Positions 35,282 through 44,905 are shown, numbered from the stretch's first letter. The stretch: 64,000 nt of DNA from Adhaeribacter rhizoryzae (GCF_008629685.1 NZ_VWSF01000023.1:40779-104778); one strand, 5' to 3'. The notes: generated by a model not told the origin, from the letters alone. Program-made: numbers and translations.

Positions 35282-36754
35282 TTAAACTTCCGGTTCTACT
35301 TTTAAGCTTTCTAAGGCTTTGTTAATGCCATCCTGGTTTTCCGATAATATAATGAGTTTATCTTGTGGGTGTAAAACCGTGGAGCCATTTGGGGTAATAT
35401 ATTGCCCTTCTCGTTCTATAAGGGTAATTAAAGTAGATTTAGGAAACCCCAACTGAATAATAGATTTACCGGTTACCGGGCTATTGGGCGGCAGCACCAC
35501 TTCAATTATTTCGGATTTAATATTATCGCCTAATAAAATATCAACCGACGTTCTTCTTTTAACCCGGCTGGGTAACGATACGTGCAACCAGTTGGCAATA
35601 GGCGTAAGGGTAGTGCCTTGTATCAGTACAGAAGTTAAAGAAATAAAAAACACAATATTAAAAATCATTTGGGCTTTTTCTACGCCGGCCAGCATGGGGT
35701 ACGTAGCAAAAACAATGGGTACGGCGCCCCGCAAACCCACCCACGAAATATACCAGCGGCTCCGGTTTTTAACTTTAAAAAATAATAAGCTTATAAATAC
35801 ACTTATGGGGCGGGCAACCAAAATTAAAAAGCCCGATACCAGCAGCCCAATGCCAATAACCGGTATAATCTGGCTCGGAAAAACCAGGAGGCCCAGCGTT
35901 AAGAACAATACAATTTGCATTAGCCAGGCGTAACCATCGAAAGCTTTAAAAATAGCTTTTTTGTGAATCAGGCTTTGGTTACCCAGCACTACCGCCGATA
36001 AATAAACCGCCAGAAAACCATTACCCCCAATAAAATTAGTGGCCGAAAAGGTTAAAAACATGAGCGCAATAACCAGCACCGGGTAAAGCCCTTCAAAATC
36101 TAATTTAATTTTATTTATTAAAATCTGGTTAAGTTTACCAAAGCCAAGCCCCAGCAAGCTGCCAATAATTATTTGCTTAAAAAATAACGGAATAAGGCTT
36201 ACCAAACCGGCTTCTTGGTTTACGACCAGGCCGGTAAAAGCTATGGTTAAGAAATAGGCCATGGGGTCGTTGCTGCCACTTTCCAGTTCCAGGGTGGGCC
36301 GTAAGTTGCTTTTAAGAGCCAGGTTTTTTGAGCGCAAAATAGAAAATACCGCCGCTGCATCGGTAGAAGATACAATAGCCCCCAGTAACAAACCTTCGTA
36401 CAGCGAAAAGCCGGTAACCTGCCACACAAAAACCGCTACCAGCATAGCCGTCAGAAAAACGCCTAGCGTAGAAAGCGTAATACCTTGCCACAAAATAGGT
36501 TTAATGGTTTTCCAATCGGTTTCCAAGCCACCGGAAAAAAGTATGAAATTTAAGGCCACAATGCCCACAAACTGTGCCGTCTGCGGATCATTAAAATGAA
36601 TGCCGCCAATACCTTCGGAGCCGGCCAGGATACCAACCAACAAGAAAAATATTAAAGTGGGTACCCCAAACCGGTACGAGGTTTTGCCGGCCAGAATGCT
36701 GATTAGTAATAAAACAGAACCGACCAAAAGAATATTTTCGGTTGTTAAACTCAT
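35282..36754 (-). CDS. Potassium/proton antiporter (CPA1/NhaP2-like) with RCK_C domain
   Basis: 490 residues. The first ~390 form about 12 transmembrane helices of the Na+/H+ exchanger fold, with the signature GAIVSSTDAAAVFSIL and LELESGSNDPMAYFL (the Ser-Asn-Asp ion site). Residues ~400-485 are a soluble TrkA-C/RCK-type domain (IIEVVLPPNSPVTGKSIIQL) that usually binds a nucleotide or ion. The likely role is K+ or Na+ efflux and pH homeostasis. It is divergent from the two-component pair at 36986, with 231 bases between. Confidence 0.9.
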   Translation of the reverse strand: MSLTTENILLVGSVLLLISILAGKTSYRFGVPTLIFFLLVGILAGSEGIGGIHFNDPQTAQFVGIVALNFILFSGGLETDWKTIKPILWQGITLSTLGVFLTAMLVAVFVWQVTGFSLYEGLLLGAIVSSTDAAAVFSILRSKNLALKSNLRPTLELESGSNDPMAYFLTIAFTGLVVNQEAGLVSLIPLFFKQIIIGSLLGLGFGKLNQILINKIKLDFEGLYPVLVIALMFLTFSATNFIGGNGFLAVYLSAVVLGNQSLIHKKAIFKAFDGYAWLMQIVLFLTLGLLVFPSQIIPVIGIGLLVSGFLILVARPISVFISLLFFKVKNRSRWYISWVGLRGAVPIVFATYPMLAGVEKAQMIFNIVFFISLTSVLIQGTTLTPIANWLHVSLPSRVKRRTSVDILLGDNIKSEIIEVVLPPNSPVTGKSIIQLGFPKSTLITLIEREGQYITPNGSTVLHPQDKLIILSENQDGINKALESLKVEPEV

Positions 36755-36985
36755 ACGGGTAGTTGCGTTTAGAAAATTTTTAGTGTCGGGATAGTACCCC
36801 GGAGTAGCCGGCTAAACTATTATGGATTAGCTTAAGAAATTACAGCTTACGAAAAAAACTAACGGAATTGCTAAAATATACGTTTTTTAACCTTTTTACT
36901 TTCTTTTTTTATGCGGTTCCTAACTTTTTCCGGTTTTGCCTGCGTAATTGTGCCTAAACTCCCCAAACTAGCTAAATAAATTGCC

Positions 36986-37663
36986 ATGAAAATATTAGTA
37001 ATAGAAGATGAGCCCGACATGCTGGATAATATTGTCAGTTCGCTGCGGAAAGAACAATACGTGGTAGAAGAAGCGGCTAATTACCACGAGGCTTTAGACA
37101 AAATAGGCGCCTACGATTACGATTGTATTTTACTGGATATTAACCTGCCCGGTGGTAATGGCTTGCATTTATTAGCAGACCTCAAAAAAAATAAAAAATC
37201 GGATGGCGTTATTATAGTATCGGCTAGAAATTCTTTAGACGACAAAGTGGCTGGTTTAGAATTGGGTGCCGATGATTACCTGGCTAAGCCTTTTCATATT
37301 GCCGAATTGCACGCTCGGGTAAAATCGGTGTTGCGCCGCCGGATATTCGAAGGCAGTAATCTCATACAAATACAAAATTTAACCCTCGACCCCGACAAGC
37401 ACCAGGTTTGGGTAAACAACCAGGAATTAACCCTTAACCGGAAAGAGTACGATATTTTGCTTTACCTGGTAACCAACAAAGGGCGGCTGGTGAGTAAAAC
37501 CGCTTTGGCCGAACACGTATGGGGCGATTACATAGACGAAGCCGATAATTTTGAATTTATTTATTCCCAAATTAAAAACCTGCGCAAAAAATTAAAAGAC
37601 CACCACGCCGCCGTAGAAATCGGGGCTATTTACGGCATTGGTTATAAATTAACTTCCCCATGA
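36986..37663 (+). CDS. OmpR-family response regulator
   Basis: 225 residues. The receiver has IEDEPDM, phospho-acceptor Asp51 in CILLDINLPGGNG, the switch Ser in VSARNS and Lys in YLAKPFH. The C-terminal ~95 residues form the winged-helix DNA-binding domain (LTLNRKEYDILLYLV, IYSQIKNLRKKL). The gene ends in an ATGA overlap with the kinase gene. Targets are unknown; the divergent antiporter is a candidate. Confidence 0.95.
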   Translation: MKILVIEDEPDMLDNIVSSLRKEQYVVEEAANYHEALDKIGAYDYDCILLDINLPGGNGLHLLADLKKNKKSDGVIIVSARNSLDDKVAGLELGADDYLAKPFHIAELHARVKSVLRRRIFEGSNLIQIQNLTLDPDKHQVWVNNQELTLNRKEYDILLYLVTNKGRLVSKTALAEHVWGDYIDEADNFEFIYSQIKNLRKKLKDHHAAVEIGAIYGIGYKLTSP

Positions 37664-38925
37664 AATTACTCAATTACACTACCTCTTACCTGGCCGGTAT
37701 TTTATTGGCGGTAATATTGGTTTGGGCCGCTATTTTTTACTTTAACATGCTCGACGAAATATACGACAGCATGGACGATGGCCTGGGTAATCAGAAAATA
37801 TTGGTAATACAAAAAGCAGCCCGCGACAGCACAGTTTTTGCGCGCCGCGATTTTGAAGATGGGTATTACCGCCTGAAAGAAATTTCTTTTGCCCAGGCCC
37901 AACACCGGAAAGATGTTTACCAGGATACCCTCATGTACATGCTAAACGAACAGGATTACGAACCAATCCGGATGCTGACCACCGTATTCAGGCACCAAAA
38001 CCGGTTTTATGAACTGCGGGTAATTACCTCTATGGTAGAAGAAGATGATTTAATTGAGGATTTGCTATTTGCTTTGCTATGGCTGTATTTGGGTTTAATT
38101 GCCAGTATTTTGGTGCTTAACAATATTTTGCTCAAACGCATTTGGCAACCCTTTTACAAATTATTACAACGTCTGCAGGAATTTCGCCTGGAAGAGCCCA
38201 GCCAGCTGGTGGCAGAACCTACCGAGGTTACAGAATTTCAACTGCTTAATAGTACCATCGAAAAACTCCTGCAAAAAAATATTGAGACTTATACCAGCCA
38301 GAAAGTTTTCATCGAAAATGCCGCGCATGAATTGCAAACCCCTTTGGCCATTAGCTTAAATAAACTGGAATTGCTCGCCGAAGGCCAGAATTTACAGGAA
38401 GATCAGCTCACCCAGATTGGCGCTGTTATGCAAAACCTGGAACGGCTAACCCGCCTGAATAAATCGCTTTTATTATTATCTAAAATAGAAAACAAGCAGT
38501 TTGGCCCGGTAGAAGAGGTTAATATTAACGAGGCCGTGCAAAAGGTGGTAAGTGATTTTGCCGATCAGGCTACTTACCGGAATCTTACCATACAAGTGCA
38601 GGAAACAGCTATTTGCCGGCAACAGTTAAATCCCGATTTAGCTTTAATCTTAATTATTAATCTGGTTAAAAATGCCATTATGCACAACGTGCCGGGCGGC
38701 TCGGTAAATATTAGCATCGATAAAAATTCTTTTGTAATTCAGAATTCCGGTAAGGCCGAGCCCCTGAACGACCATAAATTATTTAACCGTTTTTATAAAA
38801 ACACCGATAGTCCGGGTTCTACGGGTTTAGGTTTAGCCATTGCCAAAGCCATCGCCGATTTGTACCAATTTCGGATTACCTATGAGTACCAGCAGCTTCA
38901 CCAAATAGCGGTATACTTCAATTAA
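37660..38925 (+). CDS. Sensor histidine kinase
   Basis: 421 residues with an N-terminal helix (YLAGILLAVILVWAAIFYF), a ~110-residue periplasmic region, and a second helix (LLFALLWLYLGLIASILVL). HisKA has FIENAAHELQTPLAI with the phospho-acceptor His; the ATPase has N box NLVKNAIMHN and G2 box GSTGLGLAIAKA. The G1 region is degenerate (IQNSGKAEPL instead of DNGxGI), a variant seen in some Bacteroidota kinases. It overlaps the regulator gene by four bases and forms a pair with it. Confidence 0.93.
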   Translation: MKLLNYTTSYLAGILLAVILVWAAIFYFNMLDEIYDSMDDGLGNQKILVIQKAARDSTVFARRDFEDGYYRLKEISFAQAQHRKDVYQDTLMYMLNEQDYEPIRMLTTVFRHQNRFYELRVITSMVEEDDLIEDLLFALLWLYLGLIASILVLNNILLKRIWQPFYKLLQRLQEFRLEEPSQLVAEPTEVTEFQLLNSTIEKLLQKNIETYTSQKVFIENAAHELQTPLAISLNKLELLAEGQNLQEDQLTQIGAVMQNLERLTRLNKSLLLLSKIENKQFGPVEEVNINEAVQKVVSDFADQATYRNLTIQVQETAICRQQLNPDLALILIINLVKNAIMHNVPGGSVNISIDKNSFVIQNSGKAEPLNDHKLFNRFYKNTDSPGSTGLGLAIAKAIADLYQFRITYEYQQLHQIAVYFN

Positions 38926-39125
38926 GTTATAAAGAATATTTTTGAAAAAAATCTACCACACACATGCTAATTCCAGATTGTTTCCGGATTTGCACCCGAC
39001 CTTTGAATTGTAAATTACGTTACAGTTAGATTGTTTATTTAGATAAATGCTTATTAAACAAATATTTAAATTAAAATAATCTGACTATTACCAGACCAAA
39101 CCGAATACTTAAAAAGAATAAAATT

Positions 39126-40025
39126 ATGAAAAGTCTGAAAATATTTTGTTTGAGTTTAGTTTTTCCGGGTTTGCTATTGTCTTGCGAAAATGCCAAAGGC
39201 AGTAATTCCGGCGATGACGGGAAAACCAAAAAAGAACAAAAAAATAATAAAACCAAAGAAGTTGCTTCAAGCGCCGTAGAGGTTGTTAAAAAATGGGATT
39301 TACCCGAAATACTGCTGGAAGTATCGGGCATTACTTACCTGGGCAATAACCAGTTTGCCTGCGTACAGGACGAAGATGGCGTAATATTTATTTACGATAC
39401 GGCGGCAAATAAAATTGAACGAAGCATTACGTTTGGTGCCGCCGGCGATTACGAAGGCATTGCCGTAGTTGGCCGTACAGCTTACGTGGTGCGCAGTGAT
39501 GGTAAAATTTACGAAGTAGATAACCTGGATACCAAATCGCCGAAAGTAACCGAACATGCTACTCCTTTAACGGCTGCCAACAATGTAGAAGGCCTCACTT
39601 ATGATGCCAAGCAAAACCGGTTACTGCTGGCCATAAAAGGAGCCGAAGCCGGATCGCAGACTTATAAAGGCGTTTATGCTTTTAATTTAAGTACCAAAAA
39701 AATGGCCGCGCAGCCTTTGTTTAAAATAGACTTAAATGATACCAACCTGAAAAATAATGCCGGCAAAAAACTGAATAATGCTTTGCAGCCATCTGAGTTA
39801 GCGGTGCACCCACAAAACGGCAATATTTACTTAACCGAGGGTGCTAACCCGCAGCTTTTTATAATAAGCCCGGCTGGTAAAATATTGGCCCGGCACAAAC
39901 TCGACGACCAGGTGTTTAACCAACCCGAAGGTATTACGTTTAGCCCGGCCGGTGAGATGTATATTTCCAACGAAGGCAAAAAAACACCTGGCAATATTTT
40001 ACAGGTGCGCCTGAAATCAGAATAA
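39126..40025 (+). CDS. SdiA-regulated-like beta-propeller lipoprotein
   Basis: 299 residues. The leader ends LLLSC, giving a lipobox Cys. A Lys/Asn-rich linker precedes a beta-propeller domain with VSGITYLGNNQFACVQDEDG, AGDYEGIAVVG, NVEGLTYDAK and QPSELAVHPQNGNIYLTEG, which matches SdiA-regulated/phytase-like propellers. It is an outer-envelope protein of unknown ligand. The PepSY-like gene follows 48 bases later and may be cotranscribed. Confidence 0.87.
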   Translation: MKSLKIFCLSLVFPGLLLSCENAKGSNSGDDGKTKKEQKNNKTKEVASSAVEVVKKWDLPEILLEVSGITYLGNNQFACVQDEDGVIFIYDTAANKIERSITFGAAGDYEGIAVVGRTAYVVRSDGKIYEVDNLDTKSPKVTEHATPLTAANNVEGLTYDAKQNRLLLAIKGAEAGSQTYKGVYAFNLSTKKMAAQPLFKIDLNDTNLKNNAGKKLNNALQPSELAVHPQNGNIYLTEGANPQLFIISPAGKILARHKLDDQVFNQPEGITFSPAGEMYISNEGKKTPGNILQVRLKSE

Positions 40026-40073
40026 CAAGTTCTTACCCAATAAATTAATTCATTTAACTTTAACTACTTACTT

Positions 40074-40508
40074 ATGAAAAGTAAATCCTTTTTAATTGCT
40101 GCCGTTTGTGCTACCTTCTTTTTGTCTAGTTGTGAGAAAGAAGAAGTGGTAAAAGCCGAAGATTTGCCCCAGACTGCCAGAGAATTTATCAGTAATAATT
40201 TTGTGAACGAAACAGTAACTTCGGTAGTAAAAGAAGAAAACGGCAAAAATATTTCATACGATGTGGTTTTAAATAATGGCACCAAGTTAGATTTTAACAA
40301 AGAAGGCCAAATAACCGAGATCGATAGCCAAACCAAATTACCCGACAGCGTAATTCCGGGCCCTATCCGCAGCTATGTACAAACCAATTATACCACCGAA
40401 CATATTACGGGCTGGGAGTTGGAAGGTACCAACCAGGATGTTGAATTATCGAACCAACTGGAACTGCGGTTTGATAAAGACAATAATTTTGTAAGCTTGC
40501 AAGACTAA
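40074..40508 (+). CDS. PepSY-like (DUF2874-type) lipoprotein
   Basis: 144 residues. Lipobox LSSC after a 19-residue leader. It contains two PepSY-like repeats: LPQTAREFISNNF then VVLNNGTKLDFNKEG, and VIPGPIRSYVQTNY then LELRFDKDNNFVSL. This is the two-repeat layout of Bacteroidota PepSY-like proteins, which may act as inhibitors or chaperones in the periplasm. A strong terminator follows 37 bases after the stop. Confidence 0.85.
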   Translation: MKSKSFLIAAVCATFFLSSCEKEEVVKAEDLPQTAREFISNNFVNETVTSVVKEENGKNISYDVVLNNGTKLDFNKEGQITEIDSQTKLPDSVIPGPIRSYVQTNYTTEHITGWELEGTNQDVELSNQLELRFDKDNNFVSLQD

Positions 40509-40544
40509 ATTAATTGCTAATTATTTAATTTGATAATAAAAGTA

Positions 40545-40582
40545 AAATCCCGGTTGCTGCAAGGCAACCGGGATTTTTTTAT
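40545..40582 (+). terminator. Terminator of the PepSY-like gene
   Basis: AATCCCGGTTGC and GCAACCGGGATT pair perfectly over 12 bp with a 6-base loop, followed by seven T. A classic rho-independent terminator. Confidence 0.9.
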
Positions 40583-40628
40583 TAATATTATACTACTATA
40601 AATTTTAACTGCGCTTAAACCTGATTTT

Positions 40629-40706
40629 GGTCATCCTGAGCTTGTCGAAGGATCTATTACAACCAAATAAAACTAGATTTAGCTGTTTCGATAAGCGCAA
40701 CATGAC
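40629..40706. repeat. GGTCAT-ended palindromic intergenic element, copy A
   Basis: It begins GGTCATCCTGAGCTTG and ends with ATGAC, which can pair with the GTCAT at the start. The same ~80-nt sequence lies inverted at 56157-56235: the first 27 bases match with one difference, and the words TATT(A/C) and AGCTnTTTCGA are shared further along. A shorter relative is at 43208. It resembles interspersed palindromic repeats known from many Bacteroidota genomes. Confidence 0.7.
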
Positions 40707-40833
40707 TACAATAATGTAAGGCACCAACTAATAAGTATTTGTATCAGTTAAACAAGATTATTTAAACTTACTGCCAGGAGCAAAATCTTACAGAACTTAA
40801 TTTAATCAAACCTGAAGTTAAGTTATATCAAAC

Positions 40834-40868
40834 AAAAAAGCCGCCCTTACATTAGGAGCGGCTTTTTT
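40834..40868 (-). terminator. Bidirectional-looking terminator
   Basis: AAAAAAGCCGC and GCGGCTTTTTT pair around a 14-base loop. It lies 38 bases beyond the stop of the minus-strand gene at 40906 and has a T run in both directions. Confidence 0.8.
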
Positions 40869-40905
40869 ATTTGGTAAACCTAATATTCTGTTCTTACAAA
40901 AATAT

Positions 40906-41517
40906 TTAGATGGTGTCTGTTACAACCAGCAAGGCGTAAATCATACCGGGAATAAAAAACAAAATAGTTAACAGCAAGCTTATCCAGAAACGGTTGTTAA
41001 TGCCTTCGTGCAAAAATACCCCTACCGGCGGTATTAAAATGGCAAATATGATTTCCACAATATTCGAACCAGAGGCATCTTGCTGCAATATCTCTTTTAC
41101 GTTAGTCTTAAATTCTTTCTTCTCTGCTTTACTTAAATGCGCCAACCGGTTTTTTACCAAAGCCAGTGCTTGCGTTTCTTCGGGCGTTAAGGCTTTTTGG
41201 TCGGTAACTTGGTTTTTAGCCGGAGTTAAAGGTTTTGTAGCCAGGCGCTTAGTTGCTATTGGTTGTTGCGCTTTTACAATACTAGCCTCCAAAACAGGTT
41301 CTTCTGGTGCATTATTAAAAGTAACTTCATCGGTGAGGGGTGCGGTTGTGGCATCAGGCGTAGTGGCTGCTACTACCGGAGCGGGTTTTGCTTTTACCGG
41401 TTGGTAAGCTTTTTCGTTACTCGGCGCTAACCGGTAATATTCTGCGGAACTACACGAAAATAATACCTGGGCAATAAACAAAACAATAGCAAAATGCAGT
41501 AAATTTTTCTTTTTCAT
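40906..41517 (-). CDS. Lipoprotein with C-terminal YqaE/Pmp3 domain
   Basis: 203 residues. The leader ends VLFSC (lipobox). A Pro/Ala/Thr-rich linker (~residues 30-110) precedes a helical segment (LVKNRLAHLSKAEKKEFKTN). The last ~55 residues, starting EIIFAILIPPVGVFLHEG, form a two-helix YqaE/Pmp3 proteolipid domain. Pmp3 proteins are normally ~55 residues and stand alone; a lipoprotein fusion is a Bacteroidota-type arrangement. Topology is odd: a lipid anchor at one end and two inner-membrane helices at the other. Confidence 0.85.
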   Translation of the reverse strand: MKKKNLLHFAIVLFIAQVLFSCSSAEYYRLAPSNEKAYQPVKAKPAPVVAATTPDATTAPLTDEVTFNNAPEEPVLEASIVKAQQPIATKRLATKPLTPAKNQVTDQKALTPEETQALALVKNRLAHLSKAEKKEFKTNVKEILQQDASGSNIVEIIFAILIPPVGVFLHEGINNRFWISLLLTILFFIPGMIYALLVVTDTI

Positions 41518-41892
41518 GCTTCAATCATTTACATTTAAAAATATTAAAAGTTAGTGCTACGCCACCGGCCAGTGAAAGCAGCACCTATATATATAGTTTA
41601 ACATACTCCTTTTATTTATTTTAGTTTTATTACAATTAAGATTGAATTCTTTAAAATTAAGTTGCTATTCATAGTTAAATAGTATAAAACTAATGCTATT
41701 TAATTTTGCCTGCGCTTGCTGTAAATAATTAATAGTGAGCCATAATTAGCATCGTAGCCAATATTCTTATATATTAGTTAAATGAGAAAAAAATGGTAAA
41801 AATTGTAATTTAATCTTGGGATTTATATTTTTTCTTATATCCGAATTACTTATAATTGAACAAAAGTATCCACCACTACTAGTTATTTTTAC
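41518..41892. other. Intergenic between divergent genes
   Basis: 375 AT-rich bases between the Pmp3 lipoprotein and the Gfo/Idh/MocA gene. Both promoters should be here, but no clear TTG/TAnnTTTG pair, repeat or ORF was seen. Confidence 0.45.
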
Positions 41893-43077
41893 ATGAACGA
41901 TCCTCAATTTAACCGCCGGAAATTTATAAAAGAAACAGTTACCACGGCGGCCGGTATTATGGTTTTATCGGCTTTACCAAACGCCCTGCCTGCCGAAGCC
42001 GGCATTGTTACCAAAGCGCCGGGCATTCAAATTAAAGGCAGTAGCACGGCTAATCCGGCTGCCCCGCGTATCCGGTTTTCCGTTATTGGCCTGAACCATG
42101 GACACATTAATTCGCAGGTAGAAGCCGTAATACGGGGAGGGGGCGAGCTGGTTAGTTTTTATGCCAAGGAACCCGATTTAGCGGCGGCTTTTCAGAAGCG
42201 TTATCCGCAGGCAAAACAAGCTAAAACCGAAAAAGAAATTCTGGAAAATAAAGCTATTCAACTGGTAGTAAGTGCTTCTATACCAAATGAGCGGGCGCCG
42301 CTGGGCGTTAGAGTAATGCGTTCCGGCAAAGATTTTATGGTTGATAAGCCCGGCATAACTACCTTAGAACAACTGGCCGAAGTGCGCAAAGTACAAAAAG
42401 AAACCAAGCGCATTTATTCTATTATGTACAGCGAGCGCCTGGAAAATCGGGCCACCGTAAAAGCAGGCGAGCTGGTAAAAGCTGGCGCTATTGGCAAAGT
42501 AATTCAAACCATTGGGCTGGGGCCGCACCGCATGAACCCCAAATCAAGACCCGAGTGGTTTTTTGATAAAGAAAAATTTGGCGGTATTATCTGCGATATT
42601 GCTTCGCACCAGTTCGACCAATATTTGTTTTTTACGGGCTCTACCCAGGCCGAAATTGTAGCTTCGCAGGTAGGTAATTTTAACCACCCGCAATATCCTA
42701 AGTTCGAAGATTTTGGCGATACCATGCTGCGCGGCAACGGCGGTCCGGGTTATATTCGGGTAGACTGGTTTACGCCCGATGGGCTGAAAAGCTGGGGCGA
42801 TGGCCGTTTAACCATTTTAGGAACTGAAGGATTTATCGAAATCCGGAAAAATATTGACATTGCCGGTCGGGAAGGCGGCAACCACCTGTTTTTGACCGAC
42901 CAGAAAGAGACCCGTTACGTTGACTGCAAAGATACCGAGCTGCCGTACGGCAAACAGTTGGTAGATGATATTGTTAACCGCACCGAAACGGCCATGACGC
43001 AGGAACATTGCTTTTTAGCCACCGAACTGGCGCTGAAAGCCCAAAAGCAAGCCCAGAAAATAAGCATTAAGGTATAA
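41893..43077 (+). CDS. Tat-exported Gfo/Idh/MocA-family oxidoreductase
   Basis: 394 residues. The leader begins NRRKFIKETVTTAAG, a twin-arginine signal, and ends around LPAEAG. The NAD(P)-binding domain follows (IRFSVIGLNHGHINSQVEAV), with the family Lys in DFMVDKPGITT and a catalytic-domain His in DIASHQFDQYLFFTG. Members oxidise sugars, inositols and related polyols or remove glycan groups; periplasmic Tat-exported ones are common in Bacteroidota. Terminator at 43083. Confidence 0.9.
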   Translation: MNDPQFNRRKFIKETVTTAAGIMVLSALPNALPAEAGIVTKAPGIQIKGSSTANPAAPRIRFSVIGLNHGHINSQVEAVIRGGGELVSFYAKEPDLAAAFQKRYPQAKQAKTEKEILENKAIQLVVSASIPNERAPLGVRVMRSGKDFMVDKPGITTLEQLAEVRKVQKETKRIYSIMYSERLENRATVKAGELVKAGAIGKVIQTIGLGPHRMNPKSRPEWFFDKEKFGGIICDIASHQFDQYLFFTGSTQAEIVASQVGNFNHPQYPKFEDFGDTMLRGNGGPGYIRVDWFTPDGLKSWGDGRLTILGTEGFIEIRKNIDIAGREGGNHLFLTDQKETRYVDCKDTELPYGKQLVDDIVNRTETAMTQEHCFLATELALKAQKQAQKISIKV

Positions 43078-43082
43078 CTAAC

Positions 43083-43135
43083 CCAACAAAAAAAGCCCCT
43101 GCTGCGTTGCTCGCGGCAGGGGCTTTTTTTGTTGG
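43083..43135 (+). terminator. Strong terminator of the Gfo/Idh/MocA gene
   Basis: A perfect 20-bp stem: 43083-43102 pairs with 43116-43135, around a 13-base loop. The GC core is GCCCCTGC/GCAGGGGC flanked by A7/T7 and CCAAC/GTTGG. Confidence 0.93.
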
Positions 43136-43207
43136 ATTTTAAATCTTATATCATTATCAAATGCATACTGCGCTTTTAAATAAAGTAAAGGCTGTACCAA
43201 CCATCGC

Positions 43208-43264
43208 GGTCATTCTGAAAGAATCTAATTGGCTACTTGCTGGTAAGATTCTTCCAGAATGACC
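43208..43264. repeat. GGTCAT-ended palindrome, short form (copy C)
   Basis: GGTCATTCTGAAAGAATCT (43208-43226) pairs with AGATTCTTCCAGAATGACC (43246-43264) with one mismatch and a 19-base loop. It shares the GGTCAT ends with the elements at 40629 and 56157 but has a different middle. Confidence 0.7.
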
Positions 43265-43333
43265 CTAGTGAGTGGATATTTACTTTTTATTGTTTTAAAG
43301 CGCAATTTCTGTTTAATATGGGTATCAATTAGA

Positions 43334-44497
43334 TTATTTAGCCGCTTTCTGCGTACTATTTTTAGGCATTAACCGGATGAGTAAACCAGGGCCTTCGGTT
43401 ATGGCATATACGTAACCATCGGGGCCTTGCGCTACGCATCTTACGCGGCCAATATCCTGTACTAATTTTTCTTCGGCTACGTAATTGGTACCCGATAACT
43501 GTACCCGGGCAATATGCCGGTGCGCCAAAGCCCCAACGAGTAAATTGCCTTTCCAGTCCGGGTATTTATTGCTGGTAACAATGGTCATGCCGCAAGGGGC
43601 AATAGAAGGCACCCAAATCCGCACCGATTTTTCGATGCCGGGCAATTCTTTGTTCTCGGTCAGGATAGAGCCATCGTAGTTAATGCCGTGCGAGGTTTTA
43701 GGCCAGCCGTAGTTTTTACCTTTAACAATCAGGTTCAGCTCATCGCCACCTTTGGGGCCGTGTTCTACTGCCCAAATCCGGTTGGTGGCTGCATCGTACA
43801 CCATGCCTTGCGGATTGCGGTGCCCATACGTCCAGATGGTAGGGTTTGCATCTTTCTGGCCCACAAACGGGTTATCTTGCGGCACGCGGCCATCGTCGTA
43901 AATCCGGTGAATTTTACCGTGATCGTTGTTGAGTTCCTGTACTTTAGGTTGGGTGCCTCTTTCCCCGGAGCTGAAATAAAGGAAATTATCTTTATCGAAA
44001 ATAATGCGGCTGCCAAAGTGAAAATTGGCCGGTATATACGGTTTGGCGGTAAATATATCTTTCGCCTCTACAATCTGGTTACCTTTTAGCTTAAAGCGCA
44101 TAATAGCTGTAGTGGCGCCGCCTTCAACCGGTTTAGAATAAGAAATGTAAACCCACTGGTTTTTGGCGTAGTTGGGGTGCAGTTTAATGTCCAGCAAACC
44201 ACCCTGGCCCTGGTTAAAAACTTTAGGTACACCCGCCAGTTTATCGCCGGTAAACTTATTATTTTTGAACACCAATATTTCTCCGGATTTTTCGGTTACC
44301 AGCATGCGGCCATCGGGTAGCCAGGCCATTCCCCAAGGGTTCTTAAAGCCTTCGTGCAGCCGTTCTACCGTATAAGCCGAAGAATCAACCGTTGCTTCGT
44401 AAACAATATTTGGTTGGTTTGGGTCGGCGGCTTTACCGGGTAGCGCGGTAAAAGCCGACAGCAAAAAGGATAAAGTATAAAGAATTGGTTTTTTCAT
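43334..44497 (-). CDS. PQQ-dependent sugar dehydrogenase-like protein
   Basis: 387 residues. A signal peptide (LYTLSFLLSAFTALPGKAA) leads to a six-bladed beta-propeller of the soluble glucose/sorbosone dehydrogenase family: GFKNPWGMAWLPDGRMLVTE, GQGGLLDIKLHPNY, GSRIIFDKDNFLYFSSGERG, YGHRNPQGMVYD and VEHGPKGGDELNLI. These hold the PQQ and calcium region. It should oxidise aldose sugars in the periplasm. No neighbouring gene shares its strand closely. Confidence 0.9.
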   Translation of the reverse strand: MKKPILYTLSFLLSAFTALPGKAADPNQPNIVYEATVDSSAYTVERLHEGFKNPWGMAWLPDGRMLVTEKSGEILVFKNNKFTGDKLAGVPKVFNQGQGGLLDIKLHPNYAKNQWVYISYSKPVEGGATTAIMRFKLKGNQIVEAKDIFTAKPYIPANFHFGSRIIFDKDNFLYFSSGERGTQPKVQELNNDHGKIHRIYDDGRVPQDNPFVGQKDANPTIWTYGHRNPQGMVYDAATNRIWAVEHGPKGGDELNLIVKGKNYGWPKTSHGINYDGSILTENKELPGIEKSVRIWVPSIAPCGMTIVTSNKYPDWKGNLLVGALAHRHIARVQLSGTNYVAEEKLVQDIGRVRCVAQGPDGYVYAITEGPGLLIRLMPKNSTQKAAK

Positions 44498-44905
44498 TTT
44501 ATTTGTTCGATTAGAATAAAATTAACTATTTGTTTAAACAGGATGCTAAGTTAATACGGCAAAATTGAAAAACGAGTGTAATAACGACGAATAGATTAAT
44601 AAGGTAACGCCAAAAAACAGAATTACTTATTTGCAAATACCAAACCAATATTCCTGCTTAAGTTTTAACGTTTCTTAATGGCAAAACCTGTTTTTTATTC
44701 TGCTCGGTTTCGCTTAATTTTATTTACAATTTAAAACAGCTTATTTAGGTCACGGTTGCTACCCAAAAGTTAAAATATAAGCTTGATCTATCTGGTTTTG
44801 TCGTTCCTGGAGTCTGATAAATCCTAAACAACAGCAATTGGCTCTAAAGAATTATAGCAAGTATACCGTTTAATTTTGCGTAACCTCATTTAGTTAAAAG
44901 AAGCT
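44498..44905. other. Intergenic between divergent genes
   Basis: 408 bases. TAATTTTG at 44871-44878 fits a -7 element for the MBL/rhodanese gene, but the nearest upstream TTG (44838) is 30 bases away. No repeat or ORF was seen. Confidence 0.45.
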
